A stretch of DNA of 64,000 nt from Bradyrhizobium vignae. GTDB taxonomy: Bacteria > Pseudomonadota > Alphaproteobacteria > Rhizobiales > Xanthobacteraceae. This document shows, piece by piece, positions 1 through 8,844 of the stretch. How positions within the stretch are numbered: position 1 is the first letter of the stretch; every line of letters begins with the position of its first letter. The stretch lies in assembly GCF_004114425.1 (NCBI RefSeq), contig NZ_RDQF01000002.1, positions 218,380 to 282,379 on the forward strand, given 5' to 3'. Under the pieces are notes generated by a model. That model had not been told where the DNA came from and did not search any database. It saw nothing but the letters and a program-made list of their open reading frames with translations. The translations under genes and the position numbers were made by a program.

Positions 1-458
1 ATGCCGCCCAGCGGCGTTGCGCTGGGAAAAGCCGTCATGGCCGGCCCGGTGATGGCGTCGAGGTACGTCCGCGCCTTTTCCTCAAACGAGAGGTATTCGC
101 GCTTCTCGCCGTTGTCATTCAGAAGCTTGAAAGAAAAGGAGCAATCGGTGACCAGATCCGGCGCTACCGTTACGCGATCCGGCCCGCCGCCGAGCAGGAG
201 CTGACGCTTGTTGCCATCATGCGGCCGGCTGCCGCGCCACCAAACTTGGTGATGCTTTGGCACGTCGATGACGGCGCCATTCAGATCGACCGGACAGGCC
301 CAGTCGCCGTGCTGAAGCGCGGCGTCCTGGTCGAGGTACGGCAGGCCGTAGATGACGAGATAGCCGCCGACGAAATCGACATGATAGCCGAGTTCGTCGA
401 GGTCTTTGATGAACGGATTATGACTCGCCAGTTCCGGCAACCCTAAAGCGCATACCAT
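1..458 (-). CDS. E1-like protein, N-terminal DUF6791-type domain (partial)
   Basis: The gene reads leftwards and runs off the window, so only about 152 N-terminal residues are visible. The ATG at 458 lies inside the 3' end of the multi-ubiquitin gene (41-base overlap), indicating translational coupling. The visible part has the pattern I recall for DUF6791, the domain that precedes ThiF/E1 adenylating domains in bacterial ubiquitin-like operons: a YLVIYGLPY strand near the N-terminus, then VPKHHQVWWRG and SFSFKLL. The adenylating domain itself would lie outside the window. Family assignment is from memory; partnership with the Ubl gene follows from overlap and known operon layouts. Confidence 0.6.
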   Translation of the reverse strand, partial: MVCALGLPELASHNPFIKDLDELGYHVDFVGGYLVIYGLPYLDQDAALQHGDWACPVDLNGAVIDVPKHHQVWWRGSRPHDGNKRQLLLGGGPDRVTVAPDLVTDCSFSFKLLNDNGEKREYLSFEEKARTYLDAITGPAMTAFPSATPLGG

Positions 459-870
459 CTTTCACCTTCACCTTTCCGCCCGGGGGCAGTGTGCCGCTCG
501 GGTTCTCCGCGGGGCCGTGGGAATACTTGATCAGGTACTCATTGGACGGCTTGCCGCCGTCGCCCAGGTAGAGCTCGACCACCCGGGCGTAGGTGATTTC
601 CTTCTCGTGGATGTCGTGCTCGTCGGTGTTGACGAAGATCGCGAACACTTTCTGGCTATAGAAGTGCTCGTCCTGCGTCAGATGCACATGGGCATCATCG
701 CGCGGCACCAGCTTGTCTTCCTTGTCGCCGCCGACCTCGCGGAACAGCTTCTCGTGCTTGGGGATTTTGCCCAGCTCATAGAGCGCTTCGCCGGTGGTGG
801 GGTTCGGCGACTCGAGGGCCTCCCGGTTGATATGAATGCGCACCAAATGCGCGGCGACATCAACAGACAT
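418..870 (-). CDS. Multi-ubiquitin domain protein (tandem Ubl)
   Basis: A 150-residue protein that fits the bacterial Multiubiquitin family, ubiquitin-like modifiers encoded beside E1/E2/peptidase genes. Two similar beta-grasp-like halves are visible, about residues 5-70 (VRIHINREALESPNP, VHLTQDEHFYS) and 72-150 (FAIFVNTDEHDIHEKEITY, KVKDGMRFRV). The C-terminus ends AGTGES, so there is no exposed Gly-Gly; conjugation would need processing or a non-classical tail. The start at 870 is preceded by GGAAGG on the minus strand. Its 3' end overlaps the E1-like gene. It is divergent from the toxin-antitoxin pair. The role in a ubiquitin-like conjugation or defence pathway is inferred from family context. 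Confidence 0.75.
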   Translation of the reverse strand: MSVDVAAHLVRIHINREALESPNPTTGEALYELGKIPKHEKLFREVGGDKEDKLVPRDDAHVHLTQDEHFYSQKVFAIFVNTDEHDIHEKEITYARVVELYLGDGGKPSNEYLIKYSHGPAENPSGTLPPGGKVKVKDGMRFRVAGTGES

Positions 871-1108
871 TTCAACACCTTCCCGCTCTCTCGGCGCTAG
901 CGTTACCGCCCAGGCTACTGCCCAGGGTTGATGCTCCGGAATTGCGTATGGGAGGACGGAGCAAAAGTCCTTGGCCCAAGCGATTCTGCATGTTAGTCCC
1001 ACTTCTGGGAACGCTGATTCCTATATGGCACGGCGCGGAGTTGAACGCAATAGATCGTCCCATATTTGGGAACTACTTTTTAGCAGGATCGCTATTGCCT
1101 TGAAACTG

Positions 1109-1396
1109 ATGGGAATTTCGAAGCTGGCCGAACTTGCGCATCGCACAGGGCGGGCCCTGGACGGGGCGATACCAGCCCTTATTGCGGAGCTTGAGGCGGG
1201 CACATGGCGCTCGATGGATGAAATCGCTGACTTCTTTCCGGCGGCGATTATCGACGGCATCCAGGTTCGAATTTCGATGAAAGATGGCTATCAGGTCGAT
1301 CTCCTGGCCGACTGCGAGGCACAGATGATTTTCATCGAGTACGCAGGTACGAGGAGCGCGGCATGCGCCCGCAAGACAGGGAGCAACGTGGCATGA
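1109..1396 (+). CDS. HigB-like toxin (RelE/HigB fold)
   Basis: About 95 residues. The middle matches the HigB pattern: a Trp-Arg-Ser-Met-Asp-Glu-Ile stretch, then FFPAAIIDG, VRISMKDGYQVDLLAD and MIFIEYAGT. HigB toxins are ribosome-dependent mRNA endonucleases. The usual C-terminal Thr-His-x-Glu-Tyr-Asp element is not present after EYAGT, so the active end may be degenerate or altered. A TTG at 1100 is an alternative start. The stop overlaps the antitoxin ATG (ATGA at 1393-1396), the typical higBA arrangement. Function is inferred from fold pattern plus neighbour. Confidence 0.6.
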   Translation: MGISKLAELAHRTGRALDGAIPALIAELEAGTWRSMDEIADFFPAAIIDGIQVRISMKDGYQVDLLADCEAQMIFIEYAGTRSAACARKTGSNVA

Positions 1397-2550
1397 CAAT
1401 ACGCCCAATACGCACAGACGAGGACTATCAATCGGCGCTGAAGCGGGCCAAGGCTCTGTTCGGCCAAAGCCGTCAGAACGACCTTGACGAACTCGAGGTG
1501 TTGCAAGCTCTGATCGAAAGATGGGAACGATCCGAGCACTTCATCGAAGCAGCTACCCCTGCTCAAGCGATCAAGTTCCGCATGGCGCAAGCTGGACTGT
1601 CTCAACGTGATCTGATGCCATACCTTGGCAGCAAATCGCGCGTGTCAGAGATTCTAAACGGCCAGCGGCAACCTACCGTCGATCAGATCCGAGCCCTGCA
1701 TCAACATCTTGGCATTCCAATTGCGTCACTTGTCGGCGCCTCCAAGCATGAGCCCGCAGCTCGTCCGTCGAGTACATCAGTAGCGGCTGAGGGGGCGCTT
1801 CGCAAACTTGGCTTGATGAAAAAGAAAGAAAACCTCGCAGGCTTCTTGTCACGTTCAAAAGCTTCCGCTCCGGCTGTCGCGATGTTGCGCAAGACTAGAA
1901 CCGAACGCACTAACGCAAAGACAGACATGGCCGCACTTGAGGCTTGGTGTGCAGCAGCATTAGTGCGCGCAGAAAAAATTACCATCAAGAAGGTAAAGAT
2001 CAGTGATCCGATGAAGGCGGCGCGTCAACTGGCGGAGCTAAGTACCTTGCGAGACTGGCATGATCAAATCTTCGCCGCTTTACATCGTATGGGAATCATA
2101 TTGGTTATCTTAGAACATCTTCCAGGTACATTCCTTGATGGAGCAGCGATGTGCCGAGGCGATGGTGTTCCGGTGATCGCGCTCACTTTACGTCACGACC
2201 GCTTGGACAATTTCTGGTTCACGCTGTTACACGAATTCGCACACGTGGTTTGCCATTTGGGTCCCGATCGACAGATAATCCTTGACGATTTGGATGTGAC
2301 GAGTTCTGAGGTCATCGAGGCCGAAGCGGATGCGTTCGCACGCAACGCCCTTATTCCTCCCGCCATTTGGAAGCCGATTGACAAAGATAGCAGTACGGAG
2401 GAAGTGTTGGAGGCGGCAGAGAAGGCTGGCGTGCACCCAGCGATCGCGGCCGGTCGCTGGCGATTTGAGCACTCAGACTATCGCCGTTTCTCGAAGCTGA
2501 TCGGTCGAGGCGACGTGAAGGCTGTTTTCATGTCCCTAACACGTCAGTAG
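1393..2550 (+). CDS. HigA-type antitoxin fused to ImmA/IrrE metallopeptidase
   Basis: A 385-residue two-domain protein. Residues 1-55 carry the HigA lead-in (IRPIRTDEDYQSAL), and residues 60-110 form an XRE-type helix-turn-helix (LSQRDLMPYLGSKSRVSEIL). After a basic linker, residues 200-350 form an ImmA/IrrE-like zinc peptidase with HEFAHVVCH at 280-288 and a downstream EADAFA at 311-316 as third ligand region. It is coupled to the toxin by a 4-base overlap. The HTH probably autoregulates the operon; the peptidase suggests self-cleavage or cleavage of a partner on a trigger, as in ICEBs1 ImmA. Such fusions are known; the trigger here is unknown. Confidence 0.82.
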   Translation: MTIRPIRTDEDYQSALKRAKALFGQSRQNDLDELEVLQALIERWERSEHFIEAATPAQAIKFRMAQAGLSQRDLMPYLGSKSRVSEILNGQRQPTVDQIRALHQHLGIPIASLVGASKHEPAARPSSTSVAAEGALRKLGLMKKKENLAGFLSRSKASAPAVAMLRKTRTERTNAKTDMAALEAWCAAALVRAEKITIKKVKISDPMKAARQLAELSTLRDWHDQIFAALHRMGIILVILEHLPGTFLDGAAMCRGDGVPVIALTLRHDRLDNFWFTLLHEFAHVVCHLGPDRQIILDDLDVTSSEVIEAEADAFARNALIPPAIWKPIDKDSSTEEVLEAAEKAGVHPAIAAGRWRFEHSDYRRFSKLIGRGDVKAVFMSLTRQ

Positions 2551-2833
2551 TTTCCTCGCACATTCAGAGCAAAGATATTAACCCTTCAGCTCTCTAGGCG
2601 ATAATGCGGACAAATCTTGGGTTGCTTGAAATGAGCAAGTCCGCCGCCCTAACCAACCGTTGCGACCATTTATTCGTCACCCACGACCTCTACGCAGCCC
2701 CTTTGCACGGTCGCTCGCGTTAATCCGTCGCCTGGCTCGGCCATATCTTCGACTCAGCGCCGGCGCTGAACCTTAAATCGCAAATGTGATCACACCATGT
2801 TACGTCACGGTATGTTCTGACCTGGCCTAGAAT

Positions 2834-4243
2834 TTACTCCGCTGCTTCAGCGGCATGGCTTTTGAGCTCCGCAAACTTCGCTGCCATCGTTGGATTGCCC
2901 CTGGTCAACTTCTTGATCGTCACGTCCTGCGCCTTATCGTTCGCGAGGCGCAGGTTGCGGTCCGCGCCAATCAACGCATCCTTGGTCTTCTGCAGATGAT
3001 CGATAGACTTGTCGATCTCGGCAATCGCAGTCTGGTAGTGCCTGGAGGCCAGATCGTAGTTCTTCGAGAACGCGGTCTTGAACGTCTCAAGCTGGTTTTC
3101 AAACTGGGTGATGTCAATATTCTGCGCCTTCACGAGCGCCAGCTCGGTCTTGTACTTGAGCGAGTTGATCGCCGCATTCCGCAGAAGCGTAATCATCGGC
3201 AGGAAGAACTGCGGCCGGATGACATACATTTTCGGATAGAGGTGGAAGACGTCGACGATGCCCGCATTGTAGAGTTCGTTGTCCGGCTCAAGCAATGAGA
3301 CCAGGATGGCATACTCGCAGCCCTTCTCGTTCCGGTCCCGATCGAGCTCCTTGAGGAAGTCCTCGTTCTTGCTCTTCGTTGCGGTTCTGTCGCTTTCGTT
3401 CTTCATCTCGAACATGATCGAGATGATGTCGGTGCCGGCATCGTCCGAGTCCCGGAAGATGTAATCGCCCTTGCTGCCGGTCCGCGCATCGTTGTCTTTC
3501 TCAAAATACGCCCGCGGAAAGGCCATCGACCGCACCCGGTTGAACTCGGTCTCGCAGTGCTGTTCGAGGGTCTCGCCGACCATCTTGGTCGACAGGCGGG
3601 CTTTCATGTCCTTCAGGCGCTCGATTGCGTCGTCGCGATCCTTGATCTGCGTTTCGTACTTGTCCTTCAGCGACTGCTCGGAGAGCTGCTTTTCAAGCTG
3701 CACCTGCTTGATGCCGTTCTTCAGCTCGTCGCGCTCTTTCTCGATGATGCCGACCGCCTCGGTCACGGCGAGCTTCTTCTGAAGCTCAGCAGCCTCAAGC
3801 TTGGCCTTCAGCTCCTGAATTTCCTTTTCCTTGGCGGCGGTGATCTTGTGCTGCTCGGTGGCAAGGAGCGCTTCAGCAAGCTCCGAGGCTGCTTTCTTCT
3901 CGCGCTCAGCCTCGGCCAGCGCGTTTGCAAGCCTGTCACGCTCCTTCTCCACGGCGTTGAGCGCTTCGGTGACGGCAAGCTTCTGAGCAACCTCACTCCC
4001 CTCAAGCTTGGACTTCAACTCCAGGATCTCGGCGTCCTTGGCGGCCGCAGCCTTTTGCAGATCGTTGCTCACCTGGGCCTTGGCCAACTCCACAGCGCTC
4101 TGCTTATCACGCTCGGCTAAGTCCAGCCGTTCGTGGAGCTGCTCTGCAAAATCGGCGTCACGAACCTGCTTCAAAATATCCGCGTAACCGGACTCGTCGA
4201 CCTTAAAGGCCTTGTCACAGTGGGGACAGATGATCTCGTGCAT
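2834..4243 (-). CDS. DUF2130 coiled-coil protein, nuclease-like core
   Basis: About 469 residues from the ATG at 4243; an ATG at 4279 would add 12 residues. The start was chosen because it begins directly with a zinc-ribbon-like [13 protein letters not shown]. Residues 30-235 are a long Lys/Glu/Ala coiled coil with internal similarity (two ELxxKLE...AVTEA blocks). Residues about 240-420 match DUF2130, with KGDYIF and FEMKNES, the D...E-x-K spacing of PD-(D/E)xK nucleases. The gene stands alone between the TA pair and decayed genes. Function is unknown; nuclease activity is only a structural inference. Confidence 0.75.
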   Translation of the reverse strand: MHEIICPHCDKAFKVDESGYADILKQVRDADFAEQLHERLDLAERDKQSAVELAKAQVSNDLQKAAAAKDAEILELKSKLEGSEVAQKLAVTEALNAVEKERDRLANALAEAEREKKAASELAEALLATEQHKITAAKEKEIQELKAKLEAAELQKKLAVTEAVGIIEKERDELKNGIKQVQLEKQLSEQSLKDKYETQIKDRDDAIERLKDMKARLSTKMVGETLEQHCETEFNRVRSMAFPRAYFEKDNDARTGSKGDYIFRDSDDAGTDIISIMFEMKNESDRTATKSKNEDFLKELDRDRNEKGCEYAILVSLLEPDNELYNAGIVDVFHLYPKMYVIRPQFFLPMITLLRNAAINSLKYKTELALVKAQNIDITQFENQLETFKTAFSKNYDLASRHYQTAIAEIDKSIDHLQKTKDALIGADRNLRLANDKAQDVTIKKLTRGNPTMAAKFAELKSHAAEAAE

Positions 4244-4656
4244 GGTTCCTGTCCGGATCGGGGCGGCTGCTGTTGTCATTCAAAACATGGGCTAACAGCT
4301 GGCAGAATCGCCATGCCGCTATGAGAACAAAATTAGAACAAGGAACTGTGGAGGGTCAATGCGGAAGCAGCGGATTTTCTCATTGTGACCTGAGAATCCC
4401 CCGGTTTTCCGATGAAAGCCCGTGGCTTCAGTCAAACTGGCCGGTGAAGGCTCCGAGGGCCCTTGGAAATGTGCGTGTGGTCTGTTGCGGCATGAATTCC
4501 GGCCCCATCACCCGACCCAGCCCGGCCAGGATAGGCTGACACCAAGGAAAGGATGCCGAGATTGGACCGCAAAACTCAGTCACACATTGCCGGACGCCGA
4601 ACCCGACGTCTGGAAAGCGCTTTCCATGACTTCTTGGCGACTTGCCCCCGCCTCCG
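4244..4656. other. Gene-free stretch
   Basis: About 410 bases between the DUF2130 gene and the next minus-strand reading frame. I see no convincing coding sequence, RNA or clear terminator here; short open frames lack family features and good ribosome sites. Confidence 0.5.
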
Positions 4657-5091
4657 CTAGAAAAGCTTGGTCTTGCGCGGCACACAGAGGTGTTCGAACT
4701 TTTTGGTCGCCGGGACGACCACCAGGTAGCCCAGGGTCATCGACATCGGGGTCTTGTCGGCCCAGTTCTCACCAACGAATTTGTGGTCATGCTTGGCCGT
4801 GTAGACGATGGCGCCCTCGGCCTTCAGGGCTTTGAACATATCATCGAGCTCGTTGGCGAATGTCAGGCTGCTGGCGGCAGAGAGATCATCGAGCTCGCCT
4901 TTGTCGCGCACATAGTCGGCGAACGTGGCGGCGATTTCCTTGGTCTCGCGGTTGAGGTCAGGGCTTATATCGAACAAGGCCGCGTCGTTGCCCTGAGCGA
5001 ACCGGGTGGCACTGCCTGGATTCGGGACATCGCCATGCTCACAGATTCGCTATCGTGCGGACTTCGTATCGCCGTCCAGAAACCAGCTCAT
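4657..5091 (-). pseudogene. Hypothetical protein interrupted by a stop codon
   Basis: An open frame of about 106 residues (4977 down to 4657) has normal protein composition (FADYVRDKGELDD, FANELDDMFKALKAEG, LGYLVVVPATKKF). The same frame continues upstream as RICEHGDVPNPGSATRF and then meets a TAG at 5050-5052, beyond which it opens again to an ATG at 5091 (MSWFLDGDTKSAR). This suggests a roughly 144-residue gene with a nonsense mutation, or a shorter gene using the TTG at 4977. No family is recognised. Confidence 0.4.
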
Positions 5092-5200
5092 GCCGACAGG
5101 TTTCTAGGGTGTCTACCTACTTTCGTAGCCCCGCGCGGCCCCCCATGTAACTCTTGAACTATCTAGCGTAAAGGTGCGGGGTAGCTCTAAGTGCGTCTGA

Positions 5201-5482
5201 TTGTTGTTCTTTTTTTCTGAGACCCCCCTCCCCCCGGATCGCCGACGCGTACACCGTCTATATCGGCCAGACGAAAATCCCGCTGCAAGATGCATCGCGG
5301 TCCACCACAACGCCGTGCAGAGTGAAGGTATGGCGGAAGGCCACAAGCCCACGCTTGACGATTTGCAGTGCCTTTGTGCGAATTGCCACCGTGTGGCACA
5401 TCGACTGCTGAAACTAGAGCTAGATCAGCAGGGTTCAGCAGCAAAGAAACGGACTAGAACAGTTCATGGGACTCTTCACTGA
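5201..5482 (+). pseudogene. HNH endonuclease C-terminal fragment
   Basis: The frame contains IAVHHNAVQSEG followed by TLDDLQCLCANCHRVAHRL, the second half of an HNH zinc-finger nuclease (His-His, Asp-Leu, Cys-x2-Cys-His). The first half, which should carry the N-terminal Cys pair and substrate-binding region, is missing: upstream bases (C-rich, T-rich tracts) do not encode it in any frame. It is most likely a decayed remnant of a restriction-type HNH enzyme in a defence-rich area. The first 25 or so codons are probably not genuine. Confidence 0.55.
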
Positions 5483-5595
5483 ATGCAGCTACTGCACAGA
5501 CGAATTGTAGTCTAGAGATGTTGCCGAGTGGATTGTAGCCATGACCATGCAAACTAGGAGGTTAACTAGCTACTCCCGTCTCTTGCTAGCTGCCC

Positions 5596-6057
5596 CTAGG
5601 CACGATCAATGGATGGACGCGAATTGCAGCGCGAAGCCCGTGTTCGTACAGTACGTTCTATCTGATCGGCCGCTTTGTCGATTTTGTCGTGTTCCCAGAC
5701 GCGAACAATGGTCCAGCCGAGCTCGACAAGTCGGCGATCGGTGTCTCGGTCCCGAGCGATATTCGTTTCGATCTTCTCGGACCACCATTTAGCATTGTTC
5801 TTTGGCCAAGTACGGTGGATTGGACATCCGTGCCAGAAGCACCCATCAATAAAGACTGCTACGCGCGCCACGGGAAAGACGATATCGACGGAACGCCGCG
5901 TCATCTTCAGCAGACGCTGGTGCAACCGGAACCGCAATCCGCGCCTGTGGAGCTCCGACCGGATCGCTATTTCACGTGCGTTGTCGCGGCCCCGCGTTGA
6001 GGTCATTCGCTTGGTGGTAACCGGCAAGACCGGATCAACGGCTTGTGGGTTCGTCAT
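5596..6057 (-). CDS. vsr: Very short patch repair endonuclease
   Basis: A 153-residue Vsr homologue of near-full family length. Vsr nicks DNA 5' of T:G mismatches that arise when 5-methylcytosine deaminates, protecting genomes that carry a cytosine methylase. Visible family motifs are TSTRGRDN near the start, SVDIVFP (catalytic Asp about 58), FIDGCFWHGCP (69-79), WPKNNAKWW, KIETNIARD and VRVWEHD. The ATG overlaps the stop of the methyltransferase gene by four bases (ATGA), giving a dcm-vsr operon transcribed leftwards. Confidence is high. Confidence 0.92.
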   Translation of the reverse strand: MTNPQAVDPVLPVTTKRMTSTRGRDNAREIAIRSELHRRGLRFRLHQRLLKMTRRSVDIVFPVARVAVFIDGCFWHGCPIHRTWPKNNAKWWSEKIETNIARDRDTDRRLVELGWTIVRVWEHDKIDKAADQIERTVRTRASRCNSRPSIDRA

Positions 6058-7274
6058 TGCTTGGAGATATGATGTCGCAGATCGCGACGAAAGGCTTCCT
6101 CATAACGCAATTTGCTGCGCTCAAGCCGGGAGAGAAAGCCTGAGGTGGCTTTCCTAGAAAGCGGGACGATATCGCTGCCTAGAAATCGGGCCAAGTGCTC
6201 CACCGGCCGGGAAACGGGCCACTCGGACACCGCTGAACGTCCCCGCCGACCTTCAAAACCCCAGGCAGCCGGAGGCCAGCCTCGGTTCAACCGGACAGGC
6301 TCGTCATTACCGTCATCATAACTCTCCGCGACATTCAATCGTCGAGCGATCCATTGGGCGAACGGGACGCTTACGGCGTTACCGACCAAACGCCAGCGCC
6401 CGCGGGCAGATTTTGCTTCGTCATTATCTAGCTCCGTCCATCCGGCTTCAAAGCCTTGCAGGCGCTCAGCCGCTTCGATCGTTGGGACGGCGACTAAGCG
6501 GCGTTGCGGGAACCAAACCGCCGGCGGCGAAGGAATGTGAACGCCAGACCCACTCTTCAGAGGCGGTATTGAGTTTACCGCCCAGCCGAGACCAGTATTC
6601 CCTTCCGTCCAGTAAAATCCACAGGCGTGTGTTCCACGAGCGTTCGGCACGGGATTGCCAGCATCTTCACCGAGGAGAGCGGCCCGGGGATCGATCTGGC
6701 GGGATGCCAGAATCACAACTCTGCGCCTCCGCTGCGGCAGACCGAAGGCTCGTGCATCGACCGTGCGGTAAGCCCAAGCAAAACCCATGTCTTCAAGCTT
6801 GGAAACGATCCTTTCAATCGCGCGTCCTCGCTCCAGACTCAGCATGAAGGGGACGTTCTCAAGTACGAGCCATTGCGGACGCGAGTTTTTGAGAAGCCTA
6901 AGCAGTTCATCGATCAAACCAGAGTTCGGCCCTTGAATACCGCGCCGGCGCCCGGCCTGGCTCAGATCTTGGCAAGGGAAGCCGGCAGTGACTATCCCGC
7001 ATTCCGGGAGCGACTTAAGTTCTCTTACGTCCTCGGACAGCGGCACGGTAGCGAAGCGACGTCCAAGGACTGCGCGCGCACGAGCATCAGCCTCGCAAAG
7101 CAGAACGCTTTCATGCCCTTCGTTTCGGAAGCCCTGCTCTATTCCACCGATTCCAGCGAAGATGCCCACTACAGAATGCTTGGTATGCTCTTTAGCGGAC
7201 TGAGCTTCGTTCGGCTCACGTCGTGTTAACCTTGCCCCCTTCACGTTGGCGTCGAAGGGTGTTCGTTTAAGCAA
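6054..7274 (-). CDS. DNA (cytosine-5) methyltransferase
   Basis: About 406 residues. 5mC methylase motifs appear in order: I (GIFAGIGGIEQGF), IV with the catalytic Cys (TAGFPCQDLSQAG), VI (LVLENVPF), VIII (LPQRRRRVVILASR), a target-recognition region, and IX/X (RLVGNAVSVPFAQWIARRL). About 90 further residues follow motif X. No ATG lies close to motif I; a TTG at 7274 preceded by AAGGA at good spacing was chosen, and a GTG at 7244 is the alternative. It is coupled to vsr and divergent from an unknown gene, consistent with a restriction or Druantia-II-like locus. No cognate restriction enzyme is intact nearby. Confidence 0.88.
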   Translation of the reverse strand: MLKRTPFDANVKGARLTRREPNEAQSAKEHTKHSVVGIFAGIGGIEQGFRNEGHESVLLCEADARARAVLGRRFATVPLSEDVRELKSLPECGIVTAGFPCQDLSQAGRRRGIQGPNSGLIDELLRLLKNSRPQWLVLENVPFMLSLERGRAIERIVSKLEDMGFAWAYRTVDARAFGLPQRRRRVVILASRQIDPRAALLGEDAGNPVPNARGTHACGFYWTEGNTGLGWAVNSIPPLKSGSGVHIPSPPAVWFPQRRLVAVPTIEAAERLQGFEAGWTELDNDEAKSARGRWRLVGNAVSVPFAQWIARRLNVAESYDDGNDEPVRLNRGWPPAAWGFEGRRGRSAVSEWPVSRPVEHLARFLGSDIVPLSRKATSGFLSRLERSKLRYEEAFRRDLRHHISKQ

Positions 7275-7548
7275 TCTGATATTCCTTGACGTGGTTGAGT
7301 CGCGTTGGCGCTCGAAGGAATAGCACACGCAATGAATCTGCTCGAGAGAAATCGGAAACGACCGGCTGCATCGGCGCCTCCAGCCCTTGGCCTGTCCCTG
7401 CCAACGGCAAGCTCCACCGGCATCGAACTCGACTTTTGTACCATTCGAAATCGGGTTGCCCATCGCGTATGCGGTTGCTAGCGTCCGTATCCACAGCCAT
7501 AAGCAGAATGATTCCAGCGCTAAGAGCGCGTTCTCGTGGGGAGGAGAT

Positions 7549-8844
7549 TTGTCGGCTACGCAGGTTTCGAGCGGGGCACTGTCCGCCGCCGAGTGGGAGC
7601 GCCGTCTCGTAATTCACTATTTGAGGTCGGACGGACCATCCGGCGGAGCGCCCCTTTCCTTTCTTGATGCCACTCCCGCCGAGATTGCAACGGCTTCAAA
7701 AATCGATGGAATCGGGGACCTTGAGGCACAAGAAGCCTTCGTCACGCATTTCGGCCGTTCAAGCATTGAGGGCTGGTTATCTGGGGATTATAGGCCGCCC
7801 GCACATGACGCAGATGATCCGACCTATTTTCGGTTTCTGGTTCTGAGCTGTCTAGTATCGGCCACCGATACTGGCGCTGGCAGCACTCAGAATTTCCGCA
7901 TTCGACTTGGCGAGCTGTTGGGCGCTGACGGTCCATTCAACTCCGTTGATGGAGTGAATAAGCTGTGGAGGTCGCTGGCTCGGTGGTGCGACCGAAAAAG
8001 AGCTGCCGGGGAACCGTTCCGTCGTATCGTTTTGCCTCACCCTGGCCACGCAACGCTGATCGGACATGCGGTGCGAATCGCGTTCCCGTCTTGGCGCGAT
8101 CGCAGCGCCCTCACCCAGGTTCTGCGCAGGATTTCACCTGCTACGCGCCGCGCGCCCGAACGGCTTGTTCAGGAGCTCGCACGGTCTAACCACTCTCACC
8201 TACTTCCGAACGCGGTAGCAACCGCCCTCGCTGATTTCACCGCGAGTGTTCGCGCTCGCCGGCGTATGCTCTTGGGTCACAGATTTTGGCGCCTAGTCCA
8301 GAGCATTGAGGCCCGTCTCGCCGAGCAAGAAGACGAGCCCCGAAATCAGCGCTGGCGCTTGGACGTGCGATTCGGTGGCTATGAACAGGACGAAATCACC
8401 CTTGCACTTTTTCGGGGACGGGCAGCGCTCGACGAAGAGGCTGTTTGGGAGGGTTCCGTCCAGCAGTTGGCAGCCTCCCGTGCGTTAACTCTACCTGCTG
8501 AACTAGCCGATGCGCTCCGGCAGGGAGTGTTAATGCTCAGTGAAGGACCCGGCGCTACCTGGTCGATGGAAGACAGCGATCTACCCGTGGATCGTGCCAT
8601 AGTGGTACTTGCGCGAGCCGGAAGCTTGGCGGTCAGTTGGCCCTTGGAGACAAAGTGGCGCTCCCTTGAGGGAGGATGGCTTGTATCAGGGAAGCTCGAT
8701 CCGCACTCTGTGACGGGGCTTCGACGACGCCTTGGGCTCGCTCCGGCCACTGGATGCCCGCTTGTTGATCTCTCCTTTGCTGATGGAGTGAAGACCGGCC
8801 ACTCGACCTGGCTTGGGCGCTCCGCCTTTCGTTTGATCGTGTAG
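7549..8844 (+). CDS. Unknown protein of a decayed defence locus
   Basis: About 431 residues from a TTG at 7549, chosen because GGGGAGGAGA sits just upstream; an in-frame ATG at 7387 would overlap the methyltransferase leader. I do not recognise a family. The sequence is soluble-looking, with Arg-rich helices in the middle (RNQRWRLDVRFGGYEQ) and a LDPHSVTGLRRRLGL stretch near the end. It is divergent from dcm-vsr and directly followed, with frame overlap, by the C-terminal part of a DUF1998 protein. By position it could be a Druantia type II accessory (DruF or DruG type); that is inference only. Confidence 0.6.
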   Translation: MSATQVSSGALSAAEWERRLVIHYLRSDGPSGGAPLSFLDATPAEIATASKIDGIGDLEAQEAFVTHFGRSSIEGWLSGDYRPPAHDADDPTYFRFLVLSCLVSATDTGAGSTQNFRIRLGELLGADGPFNSVDGVNKLWRSLARWCDRKRAAGEPFRRIVLPHPGHATLIGHAVRIAFPSWRDRSALTQVLRRISPATRRAPERLVQELARSNHSHLLPNAVATALADFTASVRARRRMLLGHRFWRLVQSIEARLAEQEDEPRNQRWRLDVRFGGYEQDEITLALFRGRAALDEEAVWEGSVQQLAASRALTLPAELADALRQGVLMLSEGPGATWSMEDSDLPVDRAIVVLARAGSLAVSWPLETKWRSLEGGWLVSGKLDPHSVTGLRRRLGLAPATGCPLVDLSFADGVKTGHSTWLGRSAFRLIV

